Origin: Rhodococcus oxybenzonivorans
GTDB taxonomy: Bacteria > Actinomycetota > Actinomycetes > Mycobacteriales > Mycobacteriaceae
Reading direction: 5' to 3'
Assembly (NCBI RefSeq): GCF_003130705.1
Contig: NZ_CP021354.1
Location: 5,580,001-5,644,000, forward strand
DNA: 64,000 bases
The notes beneath the pieces were generated by a model that did no database searches, was not told where the DNA came from, and worked only from the letters and a program-made list of their open reading frames with translations. The position numbers and the translations under genes are program-made. Of the stretch, positions 23,647 through 32,606 are shown piece after piece. Position 1 is the first letter of the stretch. Each line of letters opens with the position of its first letter.

Positions 23647-24867
23647 TTACCCACTACCTGGCAGACACCGCCGTAACAACTCCGCTGCCGAAAGCCAGTC
23701 CAATGTCATTACCTCGCCTGAGCGCTCCTCACCAACACATCCGCGAACTTTAGCCTCGAAGTCCTCGCTGGATGCAGGCCTACGCGGATGCCCCATCGGG
23801 AGTTCCTCTACCGCTTCGACCTGTGATCCGTCACTGAACTCGACAGTTACCCTGCAGTTGCCGGCGAGTACCCCATCCCCCTCAGGATCAGCTATCAGGC
23901 CGATGCGGTCGAGGATGCTCCGCACCTCCGGACGCTGTACAGCAGTATCCGTGAAGCTTGTGATATCGGGGAACCCGTCCAACAGGGTGGCGGCTATGCC
24001 GTAATTCAGCGAAAACTTGCCTTCCAGACCCGTACTCGGATAGTCGTGAATCAAAGGTAGAACTGCACTCCGTGGAGTGTGCAGTCGTATGCCGGCAATC
24101 TCGTCGATCGGAAGCGCACCCAGCGACCGAATCGCGGTGATAGGGCGCTGAAGGGCGTAACAGCACGGATGAAGCTTTAGCCCCAGACCATCCGGAATGG
24201 GGGGACCTGCAAGTTGCGGGGAGTTCCGGCCTCCGACGAGCCGAAACCACTCATCGACAGCGCGCGGGTCGGCAGTCGCGCCTGCTGCGGCGAGTCGGGC
24301 TGCACGTACGCCGGCATCCGCAGCGAATCCCACCTGCATCGGCTTGCCTGCGGTGCCAAATGCTTGACGGACACCGCCCGCGGCGGGAACAGCGTGCGCC
24401 ATCGCTGTAGCAACGCCGTCCGAGTCGAGCCCGAGAGACAGCCCCGCTGCGACAGCAGCCGCGATGGCACCGACCGTCGCGGTGGAATGCCATCCCTGCG
24501 TGTAATGGTTCCAACCGAGAGCGCTACCAAGGCGCGCCATCACTCCCGCCGCCGCTAGGTACTCTCGCGCACCACCGCCCGCTGCCAAGGTGGCGGGTAC
24601 GCACACCACACTGATGTGCGTCGTGGACGGTATGTGCAGATCGTCGAAATCGAGTACGTGCCCGACCGTTGCCCAACGCAGCGCAGCCGGCAGGCCATCA
24701 GTCCACGCCGCTACCGGATCATCGAGTGCCGCAAGGGTAACGGTGACGGTATCAATCAGAGCACGTTGCGCAAGCTCGAGATCTGCGGACGTTGGGTCGA
24801 TACCGGCAGCCCATCGTGCGAGATCACGCATGCTGACGACGCTCGACTCCTGCACCGCACCAGTCAT
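23647..24867 (-). CDS. MmgE/PrpD family protein
   Basis: A 406-residue protein of the 2-methylcitrate dehydratase/aconitate decarboxylase family. Family landmarks are VGHVLDFDDLHIPSTTHISVVCVPATLAAG (the active-site DFDD...H region), LGSALGWNHYTQGWHSTATVGA, QAFGTAGKPMQVGFAADAGV, and LHPCCYALQRPITAIRSL. It is shorter than PrpD (about 480). Members dehydrate, decarboxylate or epimerise tricarboxylates and related acids. I chose the ATG at 24867 with AAGGAG 8 bases upstream. A copy of the IclR-type operator lies 53 bp upstream, linking it to the C5-acid genes at 44-48 kb. Itaconate- or methylcitrate-type chemistry fits, but the reaction is not proven. Confidence 0.82.
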   Translation of the reverse strand: MTGAVQESSVVSMRDLARWAAGIDPTSADLELAQRALIDTVTVTLAALDDPVAAWTDGLPAALRWATVGHVLDFDDLHIPSTTHISVVCVPATLAAGGGAREYLAAAGVMARLGSALGWNHYTQGWHSTATVGAIAAAVAAGLSLGLDSDGVATAMAHAVPAAGGVRQAFGTAGKPMQVGFAADAGVRAARLAAAGATADPRAVDEWFRLVGGRNSPQLAGPPIPDGLGLKLHPCCYALQRPITAIRSLGALPIDEIAGIRLHTPRSAVLPLIHDYPSTGLEGKFSLNYGIAATLLDGFPDITSFTDTAVQRPEVRSILDRIGLIADPEGDGVLAGNCRVTVEFSDGSQVEAVEELPMGHPRRPASSEDFEAKVRGCVGEERSGEVMTLDWLSAAELLRRCLPGSG

Positions 24868-24919
24868 TACCCACTCCTTTTCTGCAGAGTTCTCCTGAAA
24901 AAACCCCAGTTCGGAACAC

Positions 24920-24938
24920 CATACCGCTGAGCGGCATA
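24920..24938. promoter_or_regulatory. IclR-type operator, site 1 (before MmgE/PrpD)
   Basis: CATACCG-CTGAG-CGGCATA, an imperfect match to TGTGCCG-N5-CGGCACA. It is preceded on the plus strand by GGAACAC, the same heptamer found before the site at 44031. Confidence 0.6.
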
Positions 24939-25072
24939 CCCCACAAGCCTTGCGAGAGGCCTTCACCATCAGCTACTGAGCCGTTCAACCCGGGGAATAT
25001 GGGGGCAGCAACCACATGCACGTCAACCTTGACAGCTGTGACCCTAAGCACGATACTTACCTAGCGAAACAC

Positions 25073-25091
25073 TGTGCCGTTCAGCAGCACG
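25073..25091. promoter_or_regulatory. IclR-type operator, site 2 (before MHS transporter)
   Basis: TGTGCCG-TTCAG-CAGCACG with GAAACAC directly upstream. It lies 256 bp before the transporter start, within the 479-bp gap (24868-25346) that otherwise shows no gene. Confidence 0.55.
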
Positions 25092-25346
25092 GACGAGTTG
25101 CCTCTCCTGCTTCCGCACTCGCATCGAACGTCTCACTTCCAACTGCAACGACCGTGCCCCAGTGGCATCGAAGCCGGACCGAGTTGAACGAAGTTTCACC
25201 TGTAGAGGCACTTCCGTGCATCTTTGTTCCGCGAATTCGAAGGTTCCTGACGGTTCCTACCGGGCCGAACGCCACCACGCGGAACCACCCGAGAACCTTC
25301 AAAACCACCGTCAACGACCTCATCCTCCGCGAAAGGCGCCCAGCAA

Positions 25347-26672
25347 ATGAAAATGGACACATCCGATGAGACGGCGATAATAAACCCGAGACGGCAGCTG
25401 ATTGCCGGCACTATCGGACACTCGGTCGAGTTCTTCGATTTCCTCGCATACTCCTACCTAGCGGTGTACTTCGCGTCTTCCTTCTTCCCTTCCTCGGAAT
25501 CGTCGGGACTAGTGCCCCTCCTGGGCGCATTCGGAGTTTTCGCCGTCGGGTTCCTCGCGCGGCCGTTGGCAGGACTCTTCATTGGACACTTCGCAGATCG
25601 GTACGGCCGCCGACGAGCCCTGAGTCTGACCATCACCCTTATGGCCGGCGGTAGCTTGCTAATCGCCCTATGCCCCACGTACAACCAGATCGGCGTCGCC
25701 GCGCCCATAATCTTGACTGTTGCCCGCATCCTGCAGGGATTGTCCGCAGGAGGCGAGTACACGACGGCGGGTGCCTTCATCGTCGAATCCGCGCCAGCCG
25801 GGCGGCGCGGCTTCTACTCGAGCTTCATGTTCGTCGCCTCCGGCCTGGGCAAATTGACGTGCCTTGCCTTCATTACTGCGTTCGTCGCACTCATCGGTGA
25901 AGACGCTATGCGCGACTACGGTTGGCGAATTCCCTTCGCTGTCGGCGCATTAGCCGCGGTCGCCGCCTGGTATATCCGCCGCGGGACCCAGGAAACGCTC
26001 AAAGTGGCCGACTCCGAATCGGGTGCCACGCCGACAGGCCGCAATCCACTCGCTGCCCTGCAACGTTATCCCCGACAGTCCATCATTGTGTTCGCGATCG
26101 CAACCGGAATGGGCGTGGGACAGTACTTCTGGGCTACCTACCTGACAACTTACTTCCAGATCCAGAACGGTGTCTCTGCCACCACTGCCATGACAGTCGG
26201 GATCATCACCCTGATTCTTTACACCGCTGCCCAGCCACTCGCCGGGTTGATCTCCGACAGATACGGGCGCAAACCGTGCATGTATGCATTCAGCATCGGC
26301 ACTGTGATCGTCACGCCTTTCCTGCTCTCTATCTCGAGCACGAACTTCACAACACTCATCATCATCCAGCTCATCGGTCTACTGCTGTTGAGCCTGTGCA
26401 CATCGATCACGTCAGCCGTGATGGTCGAGAATTTCCCACCGCACGTCCGAGTGAGCGGCCTGGGATTCCCGTACTCGCTCTCAGTGGCACTCTTCGGCGG
26501 AACGGTCCCGCTTGTTGCCACTAGCCTGGCCAATGCCGGCTACGCCCAGTTTTTTCCGTGGTACATCGTGGTCACCGCCATAATCACGCTGCTCGGTGCC
26601 ATATCGGTGCCGGAAACGTATCGAAGCGACATATCGGGTGATGCCGATCGGAAACCCTCGGTGCCCGCGTAG
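25347..26672 (+). CDS. MFS transporter, metabolite:H+ symporter (MHS) family
   Basis: A 441-residue, 12-helix symporter. AGTIGHSVEFFDFLAYSYLA is the family N-terminus, GHFADRYGRRRALSLTITLM the loop 2-3 motif, and RILQGLSAGGEYTTAG the charged helix 4-5 stretch. The closest known types move alpha-ketoglutarate, citrate or other carboxylates with protons. It carries an upstream IclR-type operator and sits divergent from MmgE/PrpD, so it is the likely uptake system for the acid degraded by this regulon. An unusually long leader (about 256 bp from operator to ATG) may carry further control. Confidence 0.88.
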   Translation: MKMDTSDETAIINPRRQLIAGTIGHSVEFFDFLAYSYLAVYFASSFFPSSESSGLVPLLGAFGVFAVGFLARPLAGLFIGHFADRYGRRRALSLTITLMAGGSLLIALCPTYNQIGVAAPIILTVARILQGLSAGGEYTTAGAFIVESAPAGRRGFYSSFMFVASGLGKLTCLAFITAFVALIGEDAMRDYGWRIPFAVGALAAVAAWYIRRGTQETLKVADSESGATPTGRNPLAALQRYPRQSIIVFAIATGMGVGQYFWATYLTTYFQIQNGVSATTAMTVGIITLILYTAAQPLAGLISDRYGRKPCMYAFSIGTVIVTPFLLSISSTNFTTLIIIQLIGLLLLSLCTSITSAVMVENFPPHVRVSGLGFPYSLSVALFGGTVPLVATSLANAGYAQFFPWYIVVTAIITLLGAISVPETYRSDISGDADRKPSVPA

Positions 26673-27338
26673 CTGCCGGGGGTTACCGCCAGCGCTCGGT
26701 CGCTACAGACGGCATCACGCCAAACACTGTAGCGGCCGAGCGGTTGACCGATCGAATCATCATTCCCGCGGTGCCAGGCGTCACCGATTCCGATGAGTGC
26801 GGAAAGTACGTGGACTCGCGTGAGTATCGCCGATGGCGTGAACGGCGTCGTGCTGCTCCGATCGAAGCCGGCAAAGGACGCAAACACTCGGACGGCGAAG
26901 CCCCAGCAGCGGACATTCTGCAGATTCGGTACGTGTCCCTCAAAACCGTCGTTGCAGACCAAGCCTTGGGCTCGAGTCTGAGCGCATCAGTCTCTTCGCC
27001 AGCATGTGGGCACCACACGGGGACCCTATCTCCGAGAAAATCCTCGAGCATTTCGGCATGACAACCCGCCGGTTCATCGAACGCTTCTGCCGGGTCACCC
27101 CTGCATCAAATTATGCTTCTGCCGATCTGTGCGCTTTAGCGAGCGGGTATCCACCGCCACCCGGGCCTCCAACACCCTGCCCCATTCAGTACGCGATCGA
27201 GCGAATCTGTTACAGGCCGCCCCTGTAGTCGACACTCCACCTGAACCATGACTCACAGGGCCGGGTTGGTTCTTCTCGGGTGTTCATCGGACATGGCGAT
27301 TTGGAGGATTCCGCCGACGGCCCGGATTCCTGTCGACG
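26673..27338 (+). other. Long gap between convergent transporter and GntR genes
   Basis: About 660 bp with no intact recognisable gene. The only stretch with protein-like character is the short frame at 26971-27228, listed separately. No strong hairpin was found. The region looks like degraded accessory DNA. Confidence 0.45.
26971..27228 (+). pseudogene. Remnant of a small DNA-binding-like protein
   Basis: The frame reads LESERISLFASMWAPHG, then DPISEKILEHFGMTTRRFIERF, then a Pro-rich end. EILxxFGMxxxRFxxRL is a pattern I associate with small actinobacterial helix-turn-helix proteins of the DUF3263 type. There is no good ribosome site, and the upstream part of the frame has no protein character, so it is probably a relic. 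The assignment is weak. Confidence 0.25.
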
Positions 27339-28103
27339 TCAGTAGTGGCTCGCCGCGGACTGTCGACTTCTGCCCATAGTGATTCGGTAGGTGTAGTTCT
27401 CGGGCAAGTAGTAGTTGACCGCCAGCTCGACTACCTGACTGTCCGAGTCGAGGTACAAGCGATCGGCACGGAGTAACGGGTGCCCGGTGGGGCAGCCGAG
27501 ATAGTGGGCGATGTCCTCGGCGGCCGGTGCGACCGTGATCGACTGCACAAGATCTGCCACGGGTGACGCCAGATGTGGTTCCAGAAGGCCAATGATCGTC
27601 TGCGACCCGATCTCACCTGATTGCATCTCCGTGCCACCGGACAGGTGGCGCGCGTGCGCGTCGGGAAGGTGAACAGTCGTCGTCACGAACACACCACCTG
27701 CATGGCGACGTACGTACGTGATCGTGCTGACGAAATCGCTGTCGAGGCGCAGTCTGCTTGCGGCTTCGATGTCAATCCGGCGCCGAAGGGGCGCAACTAT
27801 TTCGGTGGTGGTATCAGAAGGGAGGTTGGTCAGTGCCTCAATGTGTCCAAGACGGCGAAGGCGCATACTCGCGTCTTCGGAGACGAACGTACCCCGGCCC
27901 GGAATTCGGTACACAAGGCCATCCGCTACCAGGTCGTGGAATGCTCGGCGCACCGTCTGCCGACTCACCGCAAATTCTTCGGCAAGCGAAAGTTCAGTGG
28001 GAAGCTGTCGGCCACCGCGGAAGTGACCTGCAGCAATTTGCTCGCGCAGCGCAATAGACACCCGTCGATGTGCTGGCTCATTTCCATTGTTGCGGTCACC
28101 CAT
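27339..28103 (-). CDS. GntR-family regulator (HutC/UTRA type)
   Basis: A 254-residue regulator. The winged helix lies at residues about 15-80 (LREQIAAGHFRGGRQLPTE, EEFAVSRQTVRRAFHDLVADGL, GRGTFV). The UTRA ligand domain follows with TITYVRRHAGGVFV, LLRADRLYLDSDSQVVELAVNYYLP. Members are usually repressors released by a pathway metabolite. A candidate IclR-type operator lies about 100 bp upstream, so the gene itself may be under the neighbouring IclR protein, giving a two-layer circuit. The start has only a weak GCGGGC upstream. Confidence 0.88.
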   Translation of the reverse strand: MGDRNNGNEPAHRRVSIALREQIAAGHFRGGRQLPTELSLAEEFAVSRQTVRRAFHDLVADGLVYRIPGRGTFVSEDASMRLRRLGHIEALTNLPSDTTTEIVAPLRRRIDIEAASRLRLDSDFVSTITYVRRHAGGVFVTTTVHLPDAHARHLSGGTEMQSGEIGSQTIIGLLEPHLASPVADLVQSITVAPAAEDIAHYLGCPTGHPLLRADRLYLDSDSQVVELAVNYYLPENYTYRITMGRSRQSAASHY

Positions 28104-28201
28104 GCGCCCGCACCGATTCGTTCAAGTGTCGCGCTGCGGCGTCCATCGCATACCGATCCGTCGAAAAGGTCCAGCCATCAGAATAGCGTTTTTTGAGACA
28201 C

Positions 28202-28220
28202 TATGCCAGTGTGCGGCACG
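28202..28220. promoter_or_regulatory. IclR-type operator, site 3 (before GntR gene)
   Basis: TATGCCA-GTGTG-CGGCACG with GAGACAC just upstream. It lies in the 355-bp gap between GntR and IclR (28104-28458), which holds no other feature I can support. Confidence 0.5.
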
Positions 28221-28458
28221 CGTGCGTCCCGCCTCGGGAGATCTGGTGTGACCCGCCCTTGCCAAATGGGCGCTGGCCCGCCGCGTACGCTCCCGCGGGA
28301 ATGCGCAGCTCGTGACAGCACCGTTCACCGTCTATCGGAGACTGAACGCTCATCGATCTCGCGCGGCTGAGCGGATACCGTCGCGCCAGCCGAATTCGTG
28401 ACGATCGCTGCGCGGGAGTCGCCGCGCGCAGCTCGGTGCGACGCACCTCTTTCGGGGA

Positions 28459-29196
28459 TCAGAGCAGTGAGCTCACATTCGCTGCTGTGTCGCTCACCTG
28501 CTTTCCCCACCAAGACACTCGCTGTTCGTCGAACCGCGTCTCGGGCATCGAGATTCCGATGCCCCCGACAGGGCATCCGTCCTCCCCCCGCACGGCCGCT
28601 CCGACAGCGCACACCCCCATGCGATTCTGGTTGATACTGACCGCATATCCGACCCTGCGAATCTCGTCGATCTTTTTCCTGATCGACTCAGGATCGGTGT
28701 CGGTCTGCGGAGTCAGCTGTTCGATCGGACTCGACAGCACTCGGTCCACCTCGTCGTCCGGTAACTGCGCGAGGATGGCCAGCCCGCCAGAAGTATGGGG
28801 CAGCTGATACGTGGCACCGACCTTGATAAATGTGCGGACCGCCTGATGTGAGTCCATCCGCTCGATCTGCACGACACGCTCGGCGCCATCGCGAACCTGT
28901 AGAGTGATGGTTTCGTTCGTCAAATCCCGGAGCTCCCGCATCGGCTCGAGGGCTACGGTACGCAGGTCACCCTTGTCCCATCCACGCCTACCCACCGCGA
29001 GCGCCCGAGAGGTCAGCTTCCACCTCGTGTATTCGCTTCCGTCACTACGGATCCAACCCGCCGATGCCAGAGCCTGCAAAGTGCGCTGAACCGTCGATTT
29101 CGGCAGCTGAAGGGTCCGTGACAGTTCCCCGACCCCCACCGGCTGAGCCTCTGCCACAGCTTCGAGTACCCGCAAACCCCGTTCGATGCCCTGCAC
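28459..29196 (-). CDS. IclR-family transcriptional regulator
   Basis: About 245 residues. The winged helix is in QGIERGLRVLEAVAEA, VGELSRTLQLPKSTVQRTLQALASAGWI. The effector domain includes TLQVRDGAERVVQIERM, VGATYQLPHTSGGLAILAQL and GYAVSINQNRMGVCAVGAAVR. I favour the GTG at 29196 (GAAGGG 8 bases upstream); a GTG at 29241 would add 15 residues. The palindrome TGTGCCG-ATTAT-CGGCACA stands just before the gene, the best of seven similar sites in the window, so this protein is the prime candidate for the regulator of that whole set. Confidence 0.87.
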   Translation of the reverse strand: MQGIERGLRVLEAVAEAQPVGVGELSRTLQLPKSTVQRTLQALASAGWIRSDGSEYTRWKLTSRALAVGRRGWDKGDLRTVALEPMRELRDLTNETITLQVRDGAERVVQIERMDSHQAVRTFIKVGATYQLPHTSGGLAILAQLPDDEVDRVLSSPIEQLTPQTDTDPESIRKKIDEIRRVGYAVSINQNRMGVCAVGAAVRGEDGCPVGGIGISMPETRFDEQRVSWWGKQVSDTAANVSSLL

Positions 29197-29252
29197 TTGC
29201 AATCCCTTCGACCGCCGTTGAATGAGCGCCGCTGACAGCACACATTTCCTCT

Positions 29253-29271
29253 TGTGCCGATTATCGGCACA
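29253..29271. promoter_or_regulatory. IclR-type operator, site 4 (perfect palindrome, IclR promoter)
   Basis: TGTGCCG-ATTAT-CGGCACA: two perfect 7-bp arms. It ends 57 bases before the preferred IclR start (12 before the alternative one), an autoregulatory position. Confidence 0.7.
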
Positions 29272-29313
29272 GCATGTCGAAATGTCCAGCCCTCGGGTCT
29301 ACGCACTCGCAGG

Positions 29314-29760
29314 TCAGCTGTATCCGCCCTCGCCTGTGCCATATTTTCTTGATGGCGAACTGTTGGCAAGGATTTTGAAGACTCCGGTTGCCGTGGCGAC
29401 TACCACGTTGTCGACGCGCAGGTCGGAATCGGCAAAAACGATCGATGCCGTACGCCGCACGATGCGTGGCGAACTCGTCAGCAGGTCGCCCACCCGAACG
29501 GTACTGAGAAAGTTGACGTTCAGCTGCACGGTGGCCATGTTCTGCGTGCCGGATTCATGGAGGGCAGTCGATCCTAGTGCCCGGTCGGCGAAGGCCGTAA
29601 TCAATCCCCCTTGCACTACTCCTCGAAGGTTGCGGTGTTTCAGTCCGCACCGCAGCCCGTATTCTCGCGCGCCAGTTGCTGTGTGGCGGCGGAGTAATGG
29701 ACCAATCATCCCGATGAACCCGTCGTCGTGTATCTCCGCCCACGCGGCCTCAGTCACCAC
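29314..29760 (-). CDS. PaaI-family acyl-CoA thioesterase (hotdog fold)
   Basis: About 148 residues of the 4HBT/PaaI type. GLKHRNLRGVVQGGLITAFADRALG is the hotdog-helix signature (HxNxxGxxxGG), and VQLNVNFLSTVRVGDLLTSSPRIVRR the following strand region. Such enzymes release CoA from stalled aromatic or short-chain acyl-CoA esters. The start is probably one of two adjacent GTG codons at 29757-29760, with GAAAGGG about 10 bases upstream; the longer open frame to 29934 is low-complexity and unlikely. It lies between the hydrolase and IclR genes on the same strand and may be read from the upstream operon. Confidence 0.8.
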   Translation of the reverse strand: MVTEAAWAEIHDDGFIGMIGPLLRRHTATGAREYGLRCGLKHRNLRGVVQGGLITAFADRALGSTALHESGTQNMATVQLNVNFLSTVRVGDLLTSSPRIVRRTASIVFADSDLRVDNVVVATATGVFKILANSSPSRKYGTGEGGYS

Positions 29761-29972
29761 AACCCCTATTCCCTTTCTTGCTTCGGCCTCTCCTACCCAA
29801 CGGGCCGGCCGACCGCAATGGCAGAAATGCCGGACCCGCCTTCGGTGGAGGGTGGCGCGGCCACCAAGGGCGGGGGTTGGAGGCGCCCCACCGCTAGCGG
29901 CCCCGCGCGGGTTCCGTCGGCTTGACCCTCGCAACCACCACGAGTCCGCGGCCGCACAACCGGTCGGTGGAG

Positions 29973-30857
29973 CTACTGGGTAGCCGAAAGGGCCTTCGAC
30001 GGCACGGCAGCGTCCCGAATCTCCCAGAGCACCGGCTTGATGCAGCGGAAGAATTGCTCCGCATCCTCGCTCATCGGGAAGTGGCCGAGGCCGCTCATCG
30101 GGACTACCTTCGCACCCTTAATCTGCGCCCCGAGTTCCTCAGCCTCCTCGGGTCCTGTAGCGAAATCGTATTCACCATTGAGGATGTATACGGCGGTCTT
30201 CGAGGTATCGATGTCCTTCGCCGTATCCCGAAGATCATGCTCGACGCTGTAGTACTGCAGATCACCCTTGAACACCGGCGGCGACCCCTGACTGTAGACC
30301 CATGTTGTCTCCCGGCGGCCGACCTCGGGTGCAGTCGGCGATGTGAGCGCGTACATCGCTGCCGGCTTCGAGTCGTTGCTGATTTCGGGGTGGAACCAGT
30401 AGTCGAGGTAGAAGCCCGGCGAATGCAAGGCCGCCTCCAGGCCGATCACGGCACGGAACATCCCCGGGTAATGCAGAGCCAGATCCGGCGCGAGATTGCC
30501 GCCCATCGAACTACCCATGTAGACCGCGTCCGGGCAGTCGAGAGCGTCGGCGATGGCCACCACGAACTTCATGAAAAAATCCTGGGTCAGGGTGTACTCC
30601 TGCTCCCACCAGCGTACCGACAGCGGCGGTAGCGACCGGCCGTGATACGGCAGGTCCCATGCGATCACCCGGAAGTTTGCCGTGATCTCCTCGTCCTCCA
30701 GTAGATGGCGATACTGGCGGGCATCGCAGCCTGCGGTGTGCTGCAGCAGCAAGGGAATACCCGAGCCGCTCTCCTCGTAGTAGACCCGATACTCGATGTC
30801 GTCGATCGTCAGATGCACATACCGTCCAACTGCTTTGTCGAACTTGGTCGTGGTCAT
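29973..30857 (-). CDS. Alpha/beta hydrolase
   Basis: A 294-residue serine hydrolase. LLLQHTAGCDARQYRHLLED leads to VIAWDLPYHGRSLPP, then the elbow VYMGSSMGGNLAPDLALHYP with Ser in GSSMG. Later come NGEYDFATGPEE (Asp) and MSGLGHFPMSED (His). It resembles C-C bond or ester hydrolases of catabolic pathways. The start overlaps the stop of the preceding 135-residue gene as ATGA, with GAGG a few bases before, so the two proteins are made together. The pair stands downstream of an IclR-type operator at 31350. The substrate is unknown. Confidence 0.83.
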   Translation of the reverse strand: MTTTKFDKAVGRYVHLTIDDIEYRVYYEESGSGIPLLLQHTAGCDARQYRHLLEDEEITANFRVIAWDLPYHGRSLPPLSVRWWEQEYTLTQDFFMKFVVAIADALDCPDAVYMGSSMGGNLAPDLALHYPGMFRAVIGLEAALHSPGFYLDYWFHPEISNDSKPAAMYALTSPTAPEVGRRETTWVYSQGSPPVFKGDLQYYSVEHDLRDTAKDIDTSKTAVYILNGEYDFATGPEEAEELGAQIKGAKVVPMSGLGHFPMSEDAEQFFRCIKPVLWEIRDAAVPSKALSATQ

Positions 30858-31261
30858 TTCGCCTCCTCGGCAACCCTGGTGTACGAACGCATGAAGTCGA
30901 ACAGCCGCCGTAGGGCGGCGTAGTAGGCGAAAAACATCTTCATGTCCCCGCCATATCGGAAGTTGTGCCGGGAAATCGCGGAAAAGAGGTCCTGATAGAA
31001 CGGCCGCGGCACTCGCTGGAAGAATCTGTTCCACTCCTCGGCCGGTGCCGAGACCTCTATGTCGTAATTTCGCGAGACTGTCATGAAGTTGTTGCCCGCC
31101 GGCGGTGCCATCGACTTCAGCCGCCCCTCGCGGACCACCAATATGTACGTCTCGTCGCCGATCTCCAAACGGATGATGGCGTCCCAGAAGCGTGCCGCAA
31201 TCTTGAATTCCGGATCCAAGTTGAGCGCCTCAGTGAACCTCTCCGTGTCCACAAATGGCAT
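30854..31261 (-). CDS. Conserved small protein, possibly SCP2-like
   Basis: A 135-residue protein starting MPFVDTERFTEALNLD (GGAAAGGA upstream). FWDAIIRLEIGDETYILVVREGRLKSM resembles the beta-sheet core of sterol-carrier-protein-2-like domains, where a hydrophobic cavity holds a lipid or acyl-CoA. The rest (MTVSRNYDIEVSAPAEEWNRFFQ, GDMKMFFAYYAALRRLFDFM) has no motif I recognise. It is translationally coupled to an alpha/beta hydrolase and headed by an IclR-type operator. It may hand a hydrophobic or CoA-linked substrate to that hydrolase, but this is inference. Confidence 0.6.
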   Translation of the reverse strand: MPFVDTERFTEALNLDPEFKIAARFWDAIIRLEIGDETYILVVREGRLKSMAPPAGNNFMTVSRNYDIEVSAPAEEWNRFFQRVPRPFYQDLFSAISRHNFRYGGDMKMFFAYYAALRRLFDFMRSYTRVAEEAK

Positions 31262-31349
31262 GAGTCTGTTCCTTTCCAAGGGAAGTCGCTTGTCCGACCG
31301 CGAACCACACCGACCACACGGGAGGCTCGGCGACCACGACGCCCGACTC

Positions 31350-31368
31350 TGTGCCGCTCTGCGGTACG
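31350..31368. promoter_or_regulatory. IclR-type operator, site 5 (before the hydrolase operon)
   Basis: TGTGCCG-CTCTG-CGGTACG, 89 bp upstream of the start at 31261. The rest of the 331-bp gap (31262-31592) shows no gene; the converse side adjoins the alcohol dehydrogenase stop. Confidence 0.55.
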
Positions 31369-31592
31369 CCGTGTCAGTAATGAGTATGTGCACGGTTTCA
31401 CAGAAAGTCAATGGAGATCGAGGTGGGATACCGTCGGTTGCCGTCGCGGCGCCAATCGCGGCTCCTGGGCAGAGTTCATGGCGGAGATTCAGCACTCGCG
31501 CATCTCACGATGGTGCCAAGCACGCTCAGACGGCTAAATGATTCTTACTTTCATCCTAAAACCTTTGGCGCAAAGCATTCCGTGAAGACGGT

Positions 31593-32606
31593 TTACATCG
31601 TGAGGACCATGCGATAGCGCGCTCGTCCTTCCTCCATCGCGGCATAGGCCTCCGCGGCTCGGGCCAGTGGTCGTTCCTCGATTCGGGCGCGCACTCCCGA
31701 CAAGACAGCGAATTGCATCGTCTCTTCGACGTCTCGGGCGGTACCGGAGGGGTGGCCGGTCACGGTGATGCCCGGAGTGATCAGTTGAAGCGGGCTGATG
31801 GGCAATGGCTCGGGCGTGACGCCGACGACCGTGAGTTCGCCGCGCGGAAGCAGCCCGCCGATCATCTCCCCCATCGCCTTCGAGTTCGCGGCGGTTGCCA
31901 GAATGACCGCCACGCCCCCCAGCGCCCGCAGAGCTTGACTGACGTCGCCGTCGGTGGAGTCGATGTAGTGGTGGGCGCCGAGTGCACGAGCGTCCTCGCG
32001 CTTGCCGGCACCACGGGCGACAGCGATCGTTTCAAATCCCATCGCCCGCGCGAACTGCACTCCGAGGTGGCCAAGACCGCCGATTCCAAGGATGGCAACC
32101 CGGTCACCCGGGACAGCCTTGGATTTCCGTAGCGCGTCGTAAGTTGTGACGCCGGCACAGCTCATCGGTGCTGCCTCAGTTAAGGAAAGTTCACTCGGTA
32201 TCCGGGCGAGTGCGTTGGCAGGTACTGTCACCGACTCGGCGTAGCCTCCGGGGTATTGCCAACTCGGCACCTGCAGCTTCTCGCAGTAGATGAAGGCACC
32301 TTGACGGCAGGGAGTGCAGTGGCCGCAATGTCCCCCGAACCAACCTACCGAGACCCGGTCGCCAACTGTATAGTCGTCGACCCCAGCACCGAGTTCGGCA
32401 ATCGTTCCGGCAATCTCATGCCCAGGGGTGAGGGGCCAGCACATGTCGGGGAATCCGCCGTTGACGAAGGCGTGGTCGGTACCGCAGACTCCGCAGGCAG
32501 AGACGGTGATCCGGACGTAATTAGGTGGGGGTGAAGTGGTTTCGACATCGACCACCGTCATCGGTTCGCCGGCGGACCGAACGTGAACAGCGTGATGAGT
32601 AGGCAT
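31593..32606 (-). CDS. Zinc-dependent alcohol dehydrogenase
   Basis: A 337-residue medium-chain alcohol dehydrogenase. Catalytic zinc ligands are in SACGVCGTDHA and PGHEIAGTI. The structural zinc site is GHCGHCTPCRQGAFIYCEK (four cysteines). NAD(P) binds at VAILGIGGLGHLGVQFARAMG. I chose the ATG at 32606 because GAGG lies 7 bases upstream and the family begins there. It would oxidise a primary alcohol to an aldehyde, a possible partner of the aldehyde dehydrogenase at 48.3 kb. I find no IclR-type site in the 298-bp gap upstream (32607-32904), which holds no gene. Confidence 0.88.
   Translation of the reverse strand: MPTHHAVHVRSAGEPMTVVDVETTSPPPNYVRITVSACGVCGTDHAFVNGGFPDMCWPLTPGHEIAGTIAELGAGVDDYTVGDRVSVGWFGGHCGHCTPCRQGAFIYCEKLQVPSWQYPGGYAESVTVPANALARIPSELSLTEAAPMSCAGVTTYDALRKSKAVPGDRVAILGIGGLGHLGVQFARAMGFETIAVARGAGKREDARALGAHHYIDSTDGDVSQALRALGGVAVILATAANSKAMGEMIGGLLPRGELTVVGVTPEPLPISPLQLITPGITVTGHPSGTARDVEETMQFAVLSGVRARIEERPLARAAEAYAAMEEGRARYRMVLTM

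Noticed and set aside
25016..25369. Upstream ORF or leader peptide before the MHS transporter
   Set aside because: It crosses the transporter start in another frame, has no ribosome site and no protein-like composition.
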